This document shows positions 16,372 to 25,593 of a stretch of 44,387 nucleotides of DNA, piece by piece (the first letter of the stretch is position 1; each line of letters starts with the position of its first letter). The translations under genes and the position numbers were made by a program. The DNA is taken from assembly GCA_017504465.1 (NCBI GenBank), contig JAFVRE010000045.1:1-44387 (forward strand), given 5' to 3'. The DNA comes from Clostridia bacterium. Its GTDB lineage: Bacteria > Bacillota > Clostridia > Christensenellales > Borkfalkiaceae. The notes below the pieces were generated by a model that did no database searches, was not told where the DNA came from, and was given only the letters and a program-made list of their open reading frames with translations.

Positions 16372-17349
16372 ATGGGCGAAAATATTACTTTAGAACACCC
16401 GATTGTCAAAAAGAACAAGCGAAAATTCAAAAAGTGGACGGGGCGCGATATCACCTTGTTTACCCTCGCTTGTATGGGAATAGCCTTTCTTTTGGTATTT
16501 TCATACATTCCTATGGCAGGTATCTTTTTGGCGTTTAAAGAGGACGATTCGCGTTATTTTAATATTTTTGACGTAATCGAATTTGCGCCTTGGGCGGGGT
16601 TTGGAAACTTTGAAGAGTTTTTCAACGACCAAAAATTCTGGTCTGTCGTCTCCAATACGCTTGGGCTCAATCTTTTAATGTTGCTCATCAATTTCCCTGC
16701 GCCGATTATTTTTGCAATTTTGCTCAACGAAATTATGCACAGCAAATATAAAAGGTTTGTGCAGACGCTGTCCATCTTCCCGCATTTCATTTCTTGGGTA
16801 GTGTTCGGCGGTATCGTTCTTGCATTGACGGATATGACGACGGGCGTTGTCAATCCAATTATATATTTCTTTGGCTGGGGTTCGAGGGATAATCCCATAA
16901 ACCTTTTGACCGCCGATTATTTCTGGGGATTGCTAATCGTCATTTCCATGCTCAAGGGCGTTGGATGGGGCTCGGTTATTTACCTTGCGGCAATTACGAG
17001 TATCGATTCGCAGCTTTACGAGGCGGCGCAGCTCGACGGGGCAAATCGTTTCAGATGTATGTTACATATCACGCTCCCGTCTATCGCTCCGACGATTACG
17101 GTATTCCTTCTTTTGAATATATCCAACTTGCTTTCGAATAACTTTGAGCAATTCTACGTTTTGCAAAACCCTGCGAATATCAAGAAGAGCGAAGTGCTTG
17201 CGACCTATATCTATCAAATGGGTATGATTTCGAGAAAATATTCTTATACGACTGCAATGGGCTTGTTTGAATCGTGTATCGGCGTTATTTTGATGCTGAC
17301 GGCGAACTACATTTCCAAGAAAGTTGCAGGAAGGGGGTTGTTCGGCTAA
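16372..17349 (+). CDS. CUT1 sugar ABC transporter permease, LplB-like
   Basis: This 325-residue permease has six predicted membrane helices after a basic cytoplasmic tail, and belongs to the LplB/MalF-type permeases that import oligosaccharides. The conserved EAA loop (E217-A-A, then LDGANRFR and ITLPSIAPTI) contacts the ATPase. AAGGAGG lies directly upstream of ATG 16372. The next permease overlaps it by one base. No ATP-binding subunit is encoded in the window, so a shared MsmK-type ATPase elsewhere is expected, as is usual for Lpl-type systems in Bacillota. Confidence 0.92.
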   Translation: MGENITLEHPIVKKNKRKFKKWTGRDITLFTLACMGIAFLLVFSYIPMAGIFLAFKEDDSRYFNIFDVIEFAPWAGFGNFEEFFNDQKFWSVVSNTLGLNLLMLLINFPAPIIFAILLNEIMHSKYKRFVQTLSIFPHFISWVVFGGIVLALTDMTTGVVNPIIYFFGWGSRDNPINLLTADYFWGLLIVISMLKGVGWGSVIYLAAITSIDSQLYEAAQLDGANRFRCMLHITLPSIAPTITVFLLLNISNLLSNNFEQFYVLQNPANIKKSEVLATYIYQMGMISRKYSYTTAMGLFESCIGVILMLTANYISKKVAGRGLFG

Positions 17350-18305
17350 TGGAAGAAGTAATGAAAAGCTCAGTTGCGGAGCTTGAACAATCGCAAACGC
17401 AGCTCGCTCCCGAACAAAACGGCGGAAAAAAGAAGAGAAGCAAACTTAAGGCAATGACTTGGTTTGATTACGTGAACTACACCTTCCTTTTGATTTGCGT
17501 GCTCTTTATGCTTTATCCCTTCTATTTCGTCTTAATCGGTTCGTTCTCGGAAGGGCAGGACTATATGGGCGGCGGAGTTTGGCTTTTGCCTCGTATTTGG
17601 ACGGTGGCGAACTACCAAGTTATCGTTTCCGACAACTTGCTTTGGGTTGCGTATAAAAATACCACAATCCGTACCCTTGTCGGTTCGACGCTGTCTTTGA
17701 GTTTCACCTCTATCGTTGCGTACGCAATGAGCAGAAGAGAATTGAAATTCCGCGGCGTATTCCAAATTTTAAATTTGATAACCATGTTCTTTGGCGGCGG
17801 CTTAATTCCGTACTTTGCTATGATTAACCTACTCGGGTTGTACGACTCGTTCTTGGTTTACATAATTCCCGCAATGTATTCCGTTTATAACATGATCGTT
17901 ATCTCGGGCGGCTTTGGTTCGATTTCCGAAGAACTGCACGACTCCGCGGTTATCGACGGGGCAGGGGAAATTAGAATTTGGTGGCAAATTTATCTGCCCC
18001 TTAGTAAAGCCGTTCACGCAACCGTACTTTTATGGCTTGCGGTCGGAAACTGGAACGCGTATTATAGCACGATGATTTATACGCAGGGGGGCGATCACGT
18101 TATCACCTTACAATATTATTTAATGAACGTTATCAATAAAGCGGCGTATTCTCCCGAAGTCGGCGGGGAAATTCTTGAACAGGTTACGCCAAGAACGGTA
18201 AGTTACGCGGCGATCGTCGTTGCGATTTTACCTATCTTATTCGTATATCCCTTCCTTTCGAGATATTTCGTAAAAGGCGTATTCGTCGGCGCGTTGAAAG
18301 GCTAA
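17349..18305 (+). CDS. CUT1 sugar ABC transporter permease, LplC/YtcP-like
   Basis: This is the second half of the channel, 318 residues and six predicted helices of the MalG/LplC type. The EAA-like loop reads ELHDSAVIDGAGEIRIWWQI followed by YLPLS. The open frame runs back to 17274 inside the previous gene, but the start is set at ATG 17349, which overlaps the upstream stop as TAATG and is preceded by AAGGGGG. A Met at 17361 is an alternative. The coupled start ensures the two permeases are made in equal amounts. Confidence 0.9.
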   Translation: MEEVMKSSVAELEQSQTQLAPEQNGGKKKRSKLKAMTWFDYVNYTFLLICVLFMLYPFYFVLIGSFSEGQDYMGGGVWLLPRIWTVANYQVIVSDNLLWVAYKNTTIRTLVGSTLSLSFTSIVAYAMSRRELKFRGVFQILNLITMFFGGGLIPYFAMINLLGLYDSFLVYIIPAMYSVYNMIVISGGFGSISEELHDSAVIDGAGEIRIWWQIYLPLSKAVHATVLLWLAVGNWNAYYSTMIYTQGGDHVITLQYYLMNVINKAAYSPEVGGEILEQVTPRTVSYAAIVVAILPILFVYPFLSRYFVKGVFVGALKG

Positions 18306-18329
18306 CAAACTATTTAACATTCGGCTGTA

Positions 18330-18343
18330 AGAAGGCAACTTCT
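18330..18343 (+). other. Small hairpin ahead of the binding-protein gene
   Basis: AGAAG-GCAA-CTTCT forms a 5-bp stem with a tetraloop in the 67-base gap before the binding-protein gene. It is followed by A, not T. Such elements often mark RNA processing that lets the binding protein be made in excess; the stem is short, so this is tentative. Confidence 0.3.
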
Positions 18344-18372
18344 AAAAAATAACAAAAAATAAGGAGAGAAAA

Positions 18373-20286
18373 ATGAAAGTATTCAAAAAAATCGTTGCAT
18401 TACTTTGCGCAAGCGTAACGGCATTGAGCCTTGTTGCTTGCGGCGGCGGCACGGGTATTACTCGCGCAGAACTCAAGTATCCCGATCGTCCTAACGCTGA
18501 TCCCACCAAGGATAGCTGGACGCAATGGACGGATGACGACAAAGTATCCGTTAGCTGGTACGTTGACCTTGCCGGTTGGAACAACAACACCAGCGCCCTT
18601 ATCAGTAAAGAAATTTACGCGCGTACGGGTGTAAACGTTGTTTTCGAAACCCCTGCAAACTCGGACGGTACAAAGCTTTCGACGATGATGCAAACAAACA
18701 ACTTTACCGACGTTATCTCGATTGCGGCAAACCAACAAGAACGTATCAAGTTAGCGGAAGCCGGGAATTATATTTTCCCCATTCAAGAACTTGCTAAACG
18801 TTGGGCTCCCACGCTTCTTAACCGTCTCAATCAAGAAATGGTGACCATGTACACGGCGTCCGACGGTAATTTGTACGGTATTCCCAACCATTTCTATTCT
18901 ACGGAAGACGTAAACGAATATAAAGAAATGGGCTACGCGCTCAACTCCAACGGCGGTATCGTTGCAAGAAAGGACTACCTTGACGCATACCACGCAGCAA
19001 TGCTTGCAGAAGACGCAAACTGGGATCCCGCAACCGTATGCACCCCTCAAGGCATGATCGATATGTGTCTTTGGGTTAAGAACCGTTTTGGTTTAAAGAA
19101 CGACAATCCCACCGTTTGTCTTGCTCCCTTCGAATCCCATCGTACGACGGGCAGCGTAGGTCTTCGTTGGCTCATGGAATACTTCTCCGTACCCGAAGAA
19201 GATGAAAACGGTAACTACGTTTACCAATACGCGCAACCTGAATTTGAAGAAATGATGGTTTGGCTTAACGATTTGTATAACAACCATTTGATGACGTCCG
19301 GTAACTTGACGGCTACCGCTTCTCAAATCGGCGGTTACATTCAAAACGGCCTTCCTTTCATCTATATCGGTTCCCCTCAAGATATGGCAAGCTACTTCAA
19401 GAACTGGGCAATCAAGAAGACTGCAAGCGGCGATTATAACTACGAATCTGCAAGATACGTACCTATCGTATTCGGTAACTCGGCAGGTCAAGTTCCTCAA
19501 ATTTCCGTTACGGGTAACTCCTATATGTTCTCTATGATTACCAACAAGTGTAAGCGTCCCGACAGAGTTATCCAACTCTTCGACTTCTTATACTCTGAAG
19601 AAGGTCAAAGATTGTTGACCTATGGTATCGAAGCAACGAGCGCAGAAGACGAAAACGGCACTTTCTACTACACTGTAAAACCGGGCGAAACGGTAACGGT
19701 GAACGGTAAGACGGTAGTTGCAAAATACGGTCAAATCGAATACACGAACAAGATTAAGAGAGCGTTCAACGACGGCAACACGTCCGGCTACGGCTTTGGT
19801 TCTCCCAACGTATTATATAGCCCGATGTACGCATACTTAGCAAGCGCAAAAGGCGGTACGTTCAACACCTACGTTAACTACGTATCTCACAACTTGAAAG
19901 CAGGGCTTATTCCTTATACCTATAGCTATCGCGGCTTCGAATTTGAGCTTGATCCTACCGGCAGCAACTATTCGCAAGTCGTTGATATTCAAAACAACTT
20001 GAGATTGCTTTGGAATGAATACTATGCAGAAATTATTTGCGCGGAAGATTCCGAATATGCAAGAGAGCTTGTTCAAGACACCTTGAAAGCGGCTGAACGT
20101 AAAGGCTATAAGACGTTTATCGAATATAGAAACAATAGTTTCCAAGCGCATAAGAAAAATATGAACATTAAATTCGCTTGGCCTATTAACGATCCCAACT
20201 CCGCATATCAAAACTTGAAGTTTACGGGCGTTTACGGTGATTACAGCTACGATAAAGCAATTCCTTCGGATATTGTTATAAAATAA
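18373..20286 (+). CDS. Extracellular solute-binding lipoprotein, LplA-like
   Basis: This 637-residue lipoprotein captures the sugar for the two preceding permeases. The signal peptide ends in the lipobox SLVAC with lipidated Cys23 followed by GGG. The body has the two-lobed family 1 solute-binding fold; length and order suit the large LplA-type binding proteins paired with LplB/LplC. AAGGAGAG precedes ATG 18373. The 67-base upstream gap holds a small hairpin, which may raise its expression relative to the permeases. Ligand identity cannot be read from the sequence, but LplA-type proteins bind oligosaccharides rather than monosaccharides. Confidence 0.9.
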   Translation: MKVFKKIVALLCASVTALSLVACGGGTGITRAELKYPDRPNADPTKDSWTQWTDDDKVSVSWYVDLAGWNNNTSALISKEIYARTGVNVVFETPANSDGTKLSTMMQTNNFTDVISIAANQQERIKLAEAGNYIFPIQELAKRWAPTLLNRLNQEMVTMYTASDGNLYGIPNHFYSTEDVNEYKEMGYALNSNGGIVARKDYLDAYHAAMLAEDANWDPATVCTPQGMIDMCLWVKNRFGLKNDNPTVCLAPFESHRTTGSVGLRWLMEYFSVPEEDENGNYVYQYAQPEFEEMMVWLNDLYNNHLMTSGNLTATASQIGGYIQNGLPFIYIGSPQDMASYFKNWAIKKTASGDYNYESARYVPIVFGNSAGQVPQISVTGNSYMFSMITNKCKRPDRVIQLFDFLYSEEGQRLLTYGIEATSAEDENGTFYYTVKPGETVTVNGKTVVAKYGQIEYTNKIKRAFNDGNTSGYGFGSPNVLYSPMYAYLASAKGGTFNTYVNYVSHNLKAGLIPYTYSYRGFEFELDPTGSNYSQVVDIQNNLRLLWNEYYAEIICAEDSEYARELVQDTLKAAERKGYKTFIEYRNNSFQAHKKNMNIKFAWPINDPNSAYQNLKFTGVYGDYSYDKAIPSDIVIK

Positions 20287-20340
20287 CGAAAGATATTTCG
20301 AACGGTAAACAGAAAATAAGAACGAAAAGAAAGAGGGCGT

Positions 20341-21261
20341 ATGAAAAAAATTATTATCGATACTGATCTTGGCGACGATATCGACGACGCGTTTGCGTTG
20401 TTGTCGGCAATCGCGCAGCCGGATTTTGATATCCTTGGCGTAACGACGGTGTTCAAAAACACCGTCCAGCGCGCAAGAATAGCAAAGACAATTTTCCGTT
20501 TGGCGGGTAGAGTGAACGTTCCTGTTTATACGGGTATTGATACGCCTATGAACGGAATTATTCCTAAGTGGGACTACGAAGAAGTGATGTCGGACGGTAA
20601 AATCCGCGTACATCACTACAAGGAAGAAATGCAAACCGAACAAATCGAAGAGGGAGGCGTGGATTTCATTTTAGATACGGCGGAAAAGTATCCAGGTGAA
20701 GTTACGCTGATCGCGCTTGGGCCTTTCACGAACGTAGCGGCGGCTATTTTAAAGGACGCAAAACGTTTTTCCAAGCTCAAGGAAGTATTCGTTATGTGCG
20801 GACACCCGGGCGGAAATTACGCTGAATGGAACGTAAGAGTGGATCCCAAAGCGGCGGAAATACTCTTCAACAGCGGCGTAAAAATAACGGCGTACGGCTT
20901 GAACGTAACGACGCATTGTAAGCTCTACGAAGCGCAACAGGAAAAGATGAAAGCGTTTGCTTCCTCTTCCGTTTCGCTCGTTCGAGATATGATGAACATT
21001 TGGATTGAATCCAACAACCGTCACGCAGATCAACCCCGCCGTTATCCGACGATGCACGATCCGCTTTGCATCTTATCGTACGTACAACGGGATATCTGTA
21101 CATATCAAGACGTAAAAATTAAGATTTGCGAAAAGAACGGCTTAGACGGCTATACGATAATCGGCGACGAAGGCGCGCCTATCACAATAGCCGAAACGGT
21201 TGACGTGGAAAAATTCTACGACGCATTTTTTACCGCTTTAGACGCGGTTGATAAAAAATAA
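20341..21261 (+). CDS. Inosine/uridine-preferring nucleoside hydrolase-family protein
   Basis: This 306-residue member of the calcium-dependent nucleoside hydrolase family splits the N-glycosidic bond of ribonucleosides to give ribose and base. The N-terminal metal-binding cluster is D7-T-D9-L-G-D12-D13-I-D15-D16, and the family block VMCGHPGGNYAEWNVRVDP and the late TMHDPLCILS are present. GAGGGCG lies before ATG 20341. There is no signal peptide. Its position directly after a sugar transporter is unusual, and it implies that the imported material includes, or is converted to, a ribosyl compound. Some family members act on non-nucleoside ribosides, so the substrate may differ. Confidence 0.85.
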   Translation: MKKIIIDTDLGDDIDDAFALLSAIAQPDFDILGVTTVFKNTVQRARIAKTIFRLAGRVNVPVYTGIDTPMNGIIPKWDYEEVMSDGKIRVHHYKEEMQTEQIEEGGVDFILDTAEKYPGEVTLIALGPFTNVAAAILKDAKRFSKLKEVFVMCGHPGGNYAEWNVRVDPKAAEILFNSGVKITAYGLNVTTHCKLYEAQQEKMKAFASSSVSLVRDMMNIWIESNNRHADQPRRYPTMHDPLCILSYVQRDICTYQDVKIKICEKNGLDGYTIIGDEGAPITIAETVDVEKFYDAFFTALDAVDKK

Positions 21262-21279
21262 ATATTTAAGGAGGAAAGT

Positions 21280-22728
21280 ATGAAACAAAACTTGAAAAAG
21301 TGGGTAACGAGACTTGCTTGTCTTGCCATGACGCTCTTTATGGGCACGGCAAATACAAGTGACGTACTTACGGCTTTTGCAACTGCGAAAACAGATGAAA
21401 AAGCAATGACGCTCGAATTACCCAGTAGCGCGCGCGGTACGGGCGCAGACTATCTTGAAATTGATCTCGGTTCTTTGAACATTACGGGAACGCATATCGG
21501 TATCAAGGTAAATCCCGTTACTGCAACGGACCAAAACGGTAACTCGCCGAAGTGGTCCATGTTCCGTTTCATCTTCACGGACGCGAACGGAAAGCAATAC
21601 AACACCGATAATTTCGGCGGAATCGACTCGGTTATCCCCGCGGCAAACGCGGACGGATCGGCAACGCAGGTTACGTGGATGTATTCTTATCTTTGGCCGT
21701 TGCAAGGTTTCTACGGTACGATGTATCTTCCTTGGGCTTTGAGTAACGGCGGTACGGAAGAAAAGCCTACCCAAGCGCCTACGGAAATCGTTAAAATCCG
21801 TATTCAACACAACTCGTCCTACACGACGGCTCGCCGCCACATGCTTGCAAACTTCTTCACGTTGACGGACGCAACGCTCGTAGCGGAAGAAAAAGAAGTT
21901 TCTTACGGTGACGTAAAAGTATTTGAAGATTTCGAAAACGAAGTTCTTTCCGTAACCGAAAAGGAAATCTTCAATTTCGGCGACGTGGACTTAGACGCGG
22001 TAACTTGGAGCGACAACAAGGTTATGGAAGCGCGCACGGCAACGACTGCAGACCTTGCGCACTTAGAAGGAATCATGTCCAAACTTGCAACGGAAGGCTT
22101 TAAGAGCAAATATTCGACCAGCGGTCAAATCTTTGATTTTAGCCGTGAACAACAAACGTTTGGCAACGCGCTCAAATGGGAATACGGCAGTTTCTATGAT
22201 CTTTACGATTCCAAGCTCAACTCTTACGGTTCGTTGACCGTACCTATTACGGGCAAATATACCGATTTTAGAGGCGCGAAAGGTCTTACGCTTTGGATGA
22301 AGAACCCTCAACCTTACCCTGTAAGTTTCAACTTAGAATTTGCAGAAGCTGACGACACGGGTAACGAACGTTGGAATTTGAACGGAACGGATTACCGTAC
22401 CGCATACTTCTATGACGTGGTTACAGGCGAAGAATTCTCCTCACCTACCTTACACGTTCTCTTCGTTCCTGCGAATTTTGAAGGTTGGATTCGTCTTCCT
22501 TTCTCTCAATACGCTTGTCCTTCGTGGAGCATGGGCCAAGGTCACGACGGTATCTATGAAGAAAATAATCCTCATACGAATATCTACATCACCAGCCAGT
22601 TTGCTCTTAACGATAGTGTGACGATGTACTTTGATAATATCGGTCTTTACTATGATGATTTCAACGTAGGAATGTTGTTCGGATCGACGCTTCCTTCGAT
22701 TAAAGATTGCGTGGAGGGACAAAAATGA
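21280..22728 (+). CDS. Secreted beta-sandwich protein of unknown function
   Basis: This 482-residue protein has an N-terminal signal peptide (about 1-36, ending near AFATA). I do not recognise a named family. An N-terminal beta-rich region (about 45-200) and a C-terminal one (about 300-465) look like jelly-roll folds, and the C-terminal one carries NFEGWIRLPFSQY, a signature also found several times in the 1220-residue protein encoded downstream. That points to a shared carbohydrate-binding-type module. There is no lipobox and no clear C-terminal anchor. AAGGAGG precedes ATG 21280 and the next gene overlaps its stop by four bases. A role in holding glycans near the transporter is an inference from context. 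Confidence 0.75.
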   Translation: MKQNLKKWVTRLACLAMTLFMGTANTSDVLTAFATAKTDEKAMTLELPSSARGTGADYLEIDLGSLNITGTHIGIKVNPVTATDQNGNSPKWSMFRFIFTDANGKQYNTDNFGGIDSVIPAANADGSATQVTWMYSYLWPLQGFYGTMYLPWALSNGGTEEKPTQAPTEIVKIRIQHNSSYTTARRHMLANFFTLTDATLVAEEKEVSYGDVKVFEDFENEVLSVTEKEIFNFGDVDLDAVTWSDNKVMEARTATTADLAHLEGIMSKLATEGFKSKYSTSGQIFDFSREQQTFGNALKWEYGSFYDLYDSKLNSYGSLTVPITGKYTDFRGAKGLTLWMKNPQPYPVSFNLEFAEADDTGNERWNLNGTDYRTAYFYDVVTGEEFSSPTLHVLFVPANFEGWIRLPFSQYACPSWSMGQGHDGIYEENNPHTNIYITSQFALNDSVTMYFDNIGLYYDDFNVGMLFGSTLPSIKDCVEGQK

Positions 22729-23918
22729 GAAGAAAATTATTATTGACAGGACTTCTTGCGGCAACCGTTCTTTTTACAGCGGCTTGCTCGCCTATGGGGC
22801 AATCTAAACAAAAACCGTTGACGGGTATCGACGCTTGCTTTAACGAAGAGTTAGGGCATTACAACGAATCGCCTTCCGTAATTCGTCAAGGCGCAACGCA
22901 ATATATGTTCTACACCCGCAACGAAACGAAAAACGACGACACTACGGACACTATTGCCGTAAGAAAAGCTACGCTTTCGGGCGGTAAATGGAGCTACGGC
23001 GACGCAAAAACAATCCTTCGTCCTTCCGAAAACGGTTGGGATAAGGCAAGCGTATTCGGCGCAGACGTCGTAAAAGGCAAATTTGCTTTCGAAGGCAAAA
23101 CGTATTCTTACTTGATGGTATATTCGGGCTCTTCTAAGAGCAACCGCGGTAACGCGCAAATCGGTTTTGCGGTTAGCGAAACGATCGACGGGGAATATAT
23201 CCGCGTCAGCGACAAGCCGTTGGTGGTATTCGACAAGACCACGCAAACCCCCGTTGGTTTAAAGAACTACAAGGGCGCGGTAGAACCTTCTATCGTAAGC
23301 TATGACCAAAAGGGAAAAGTGACGGTATTCTACACCTTCTATGGTTACTTTGAATGTAACTATGCAATGCAATTTGATTTATCCGATCTTTCAGCGATCA
23401 AAAAGAGCGGAAACGTTCGCGTAAATACGGCAGGCGTAGCCGACGGTGTGGAAAACACCATGTTATACTCGGGCGACTGGGTATATGATCCCGACGAAGA
23501 TATGTATGCAGTTTGCCGTAACTACGGCGGTAAAGTTTCTGGGCTTCCTACCGTAAGCGAAGCGGTACAAACCTTGAAAGCTTCCGGTGCGGATATCTAT
23601 AAGATTAACGACAACGCTCCCAATGAAAATACAATGCTTACTGCGGTATGGTCGTTGTATAACAATAAGCAAAGACGTATCAGCGCAGTACATACCGCAA
23701 TGGATTCGCCCGACGGCGAAGATATGACGCGCACGAACGGTTACAAGCGTATCTATAACGGTTGTATTGCTTCGGACGCATACGGCTACACGATTTCTTC
23801 GCGTGAAATTAACGTTTACTTCACTTCTTCCGCGCTTAGCGGCGCTGAAGGCTTGGAAGGAGACGAATACAAATTCACGCCGATGATCCACGAATACACG
23901 ATAGGGAGGGGCGCGTAA
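22725..23918 (+). CDS. GH43-like beta-propeller lipoprotein
   Basis: The 397 residues begin with a lipoprotein signal peptide with lipobox FTAAC and Cys21. The mature part looks like a five-bladed propeller of the GH43/GH117/GH32 superfamily: NESPSVIRQGATQYMFYT (blade 1), TYSYLMVYSG, KGAVEPSIVSYD, and a late DMYAVCRNYGG. Those glycosidases are inverting or retaining enzymes with two or three acidic residues; I cannot assign them with certainty, so binding without catalysis is possible. The frame is open from 22707, but ATG 22725 is chosen for the GGAGGG upstream and the ATGA overlap with the preceding gene. It would act at the outer face of the membrane on glycan before import. Confidence 0.7.
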   Translation: MRRKLLLTGLLAATVLFTAACSPMGQSKQKPLTGIDACFNEELGHYNESPSVIRQGATQYMFYTRNETKNDDTTDTIAVRKATLSGGKWSYGDAKTILRPSENGWDKASVFGADVVKGKFAFEGKTYSYLMVYSGSSKSNRGNAQIGFAVSETIDGEYIRVSDKPLVVFDKTTQTPVGLKNYKGAVEPSIVSYDQKGKVTVFYTFYGYFECNYAMQFDLSDLSAIKKSGNVRVNTAGVADGVENTMLYSGDWVYDPDEDMYAVCRNYGGKVSGLPTVSEAVQTLKASGADIYKINDNAPNENTMLTAVWSLYNNKQRRISAVHTAMDSPDGEDMTRTNGYKRIYNGCIASDAYGYTISSREINVYFTSSALSGAEGLEGDEYKFTPMIHEYTIGRGA

Positions 23919-25576
23919 TGAAATTTAAATTCGGTAAGAAATTTTTAGCAATTACTGCGGCGCTTGGCTTTGCAGTTATGCCCGCAATGGCGACGACGAA
24001 AACAGTCACCGCGTCCGCATACACGTTTGATTCAATCCAAAATAAAATGGATTTGGGCAGCTACTGGGCGTTCTGGACAGACTGGGAAGGCGCGAAAGAC
24101 GCAACGCTTTCTTCTTCGACCAGCGAAACGTACGATCCCATGGATAGACAATGGTCCGGTCTTCCGACCGTTTGCTTAACGGAAGGCGGACGCCTTTGGG
24201 CAGGCTTTATGACGGGCGGACATCTCGAACCTGATAAGCTGAACTACAACGCTTTCCATTATAGCGATGACGGCGGCGTTACTTGGTCTGAAGAAAGCCT
24301 TGTTATCGAACACAAAGACGCAGGTATGCATCTTTATCAACCGCACTTGTTCATGGTGGACGGCGTAATGCACCTTTGGTTGAATAACGCAGGTCAAAAC
24401 GCAATCACCATTCCCAATCCCGATTGTGAAAATCCTTCTCAAGAACTTCAGCTTAGCAAAGCTAAAAAAGTTCTCAACAGAAACGCGGCGCACCGTCCGA
24501 CGATTTTGAGCGATAAGTGGGATAACATTTGGTTGTTCTCCGCGGAAAACTCCAACGATAGCGCAAACGCGATTTTCGCTTCGACAAACGGAGAAAAATG
24601 GGAACAATACTCTTCCGTAACGTCCACGAACGGCTCGAGAAGATGGTGGGAAGCTCAGGTTGTTGAAGCGGCAGACGGTACGCTTATCCACGTATCCCGT
24701 CTTGAAGAAGGCGCAGACGACGGTATGCAGCTTGCATACTCTTACGACGGCGGCGAAACTTGGACGGAAACGCAAGCAAGCAACGGCAGACCTTTCACGG
24801 CATATTCCAACAAATCGCATATGCAGCTTTTGGATAGCGGTAATCTTTTATTAGTCGTTGGCTGTTCGACGTCTGCAAGAGAAAATCTCACGGCGTTCCT
24901 TAGCGAAGACAACGGTAAAACTTGGCCGTACAGCTTAAGCCTTGACGCAAGAAAGCCTAACGAATGGTTTGGCAGCGGTTACCCCGAAGCAGCGAACTTG
25001 CAAGGTCCGAACGGCGAAATTTACGTCGTATGGGATTCTCGTGAAAGCTTTAGAGAAATCGGTTGCGCAAAATTCACGGAAGCGGATATTAAGGCTGGTA
25101 AAATCGTTACCGACGGCTGTTACAGCTACGGTCACATTTTGAGAAATGCGAACGCAAACGGTGTTATTTTAAAAGATATTTCTGGCGTTGAAGAAGAATT
25201 TGACAGAGAATACTCGATTGATCTTGGCGTCGTAAAAGACGAAGTTGGCGAAATGTTACCTGAAAAGCTTACCGTATTATACGGTGAAGGACAAAAGGTA
25301 AAGATGACGGGTATGTGGGTTTGCCCCGATTACAACCCGAACGTAGCGGGAAGATATACCTTCCGTTTTGATTCCCCCGATATGCCTGACGGTTACGCAG
25401 ACAGTTACGGACATTTGCTCGTAACGGTCAACGTTGGAAATCCTAACGCAGGAAAAGAGGATTTCTTAGCGAACGTTAAAGAAAAGTTAGGCTGTAACGC
25501 TTCGATAGGGATCGCGCCTGTAACGGCGGCAGCGTTCTCACTTGCTTGGATGTTTAAAAAGAAACATAAAAAATAA
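23918..25576 (+). CDS. Secreted sialidase-like (Asp-box) propeller with C-terminal anchor
   Basis: This 552-residue protein has a signal peptide (about 1-35, ending VTASA). The body is a sialidase-type six-bladed propeller with Asp boxes SDDGGVTW (about 116), SYDGGETW (about 275) and SEDNGKTW (about 330). The catalytic Arg triad and Tyr of true sialidases were not placed, so sialidase activity is unproven. The C-terminus reads LGCNASIG, a hydrophobic stretch, then FKKKHKK, a likely membrane anchor that resembles the tail of the next protein. ATG 23918 overlaps the previous stop by one base (TAATG), so translation is coupled. Confidence 0.75.
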   Translation: MKFKFGKKFLAITAALGFAVMPAMATTKTVTASAYTFDSIQNKMDLGSYWAFWTDWEGAKDATLSSSTSETYDPMDRQWSGLPTVCLTEGGRLWAGFMTGGHLEPDKLNYNAFHYSDDGGVTWSEESLVIEHKDAGMHLYQPHLFMVDGVMHLWLNNAGQNAITIPNPDCENPSQELQLSKAKKVLNRNAAHRPTILSDKWDNIWLFSAENSNDSANAIFASTNGEKWEQYSSVTSTNGSRRWWEAQVVEAADGTLIHVSRLEEGADDGMQLAYSYDGGETWTETQASNGRPFTAYSNKSHMQLLDSGNLLLVVGCSTSARENLTAFLSEDNGKTWPYSLSLDARKPNEWFGSGYPEAANLQGPNGEIYVVWDSRESFREIGCAKFTEADIKAGKIVTDGCYSYGHILRNANANGVILKDISGVEEEFDREYSIDLGVVKDEVGEMLPEKLTVLYGEGQKVKMTGMWVCPDYNPNVAGRYTFRFDSPDMPDGYADSYGHLLVTVNVGNPNAGKEDFLANVKEKLGCNASIGIAPVTAAAFSLAWMFKKKHKK

Positions 25577-25593
25577 TGATAAGGAGAAAAAAC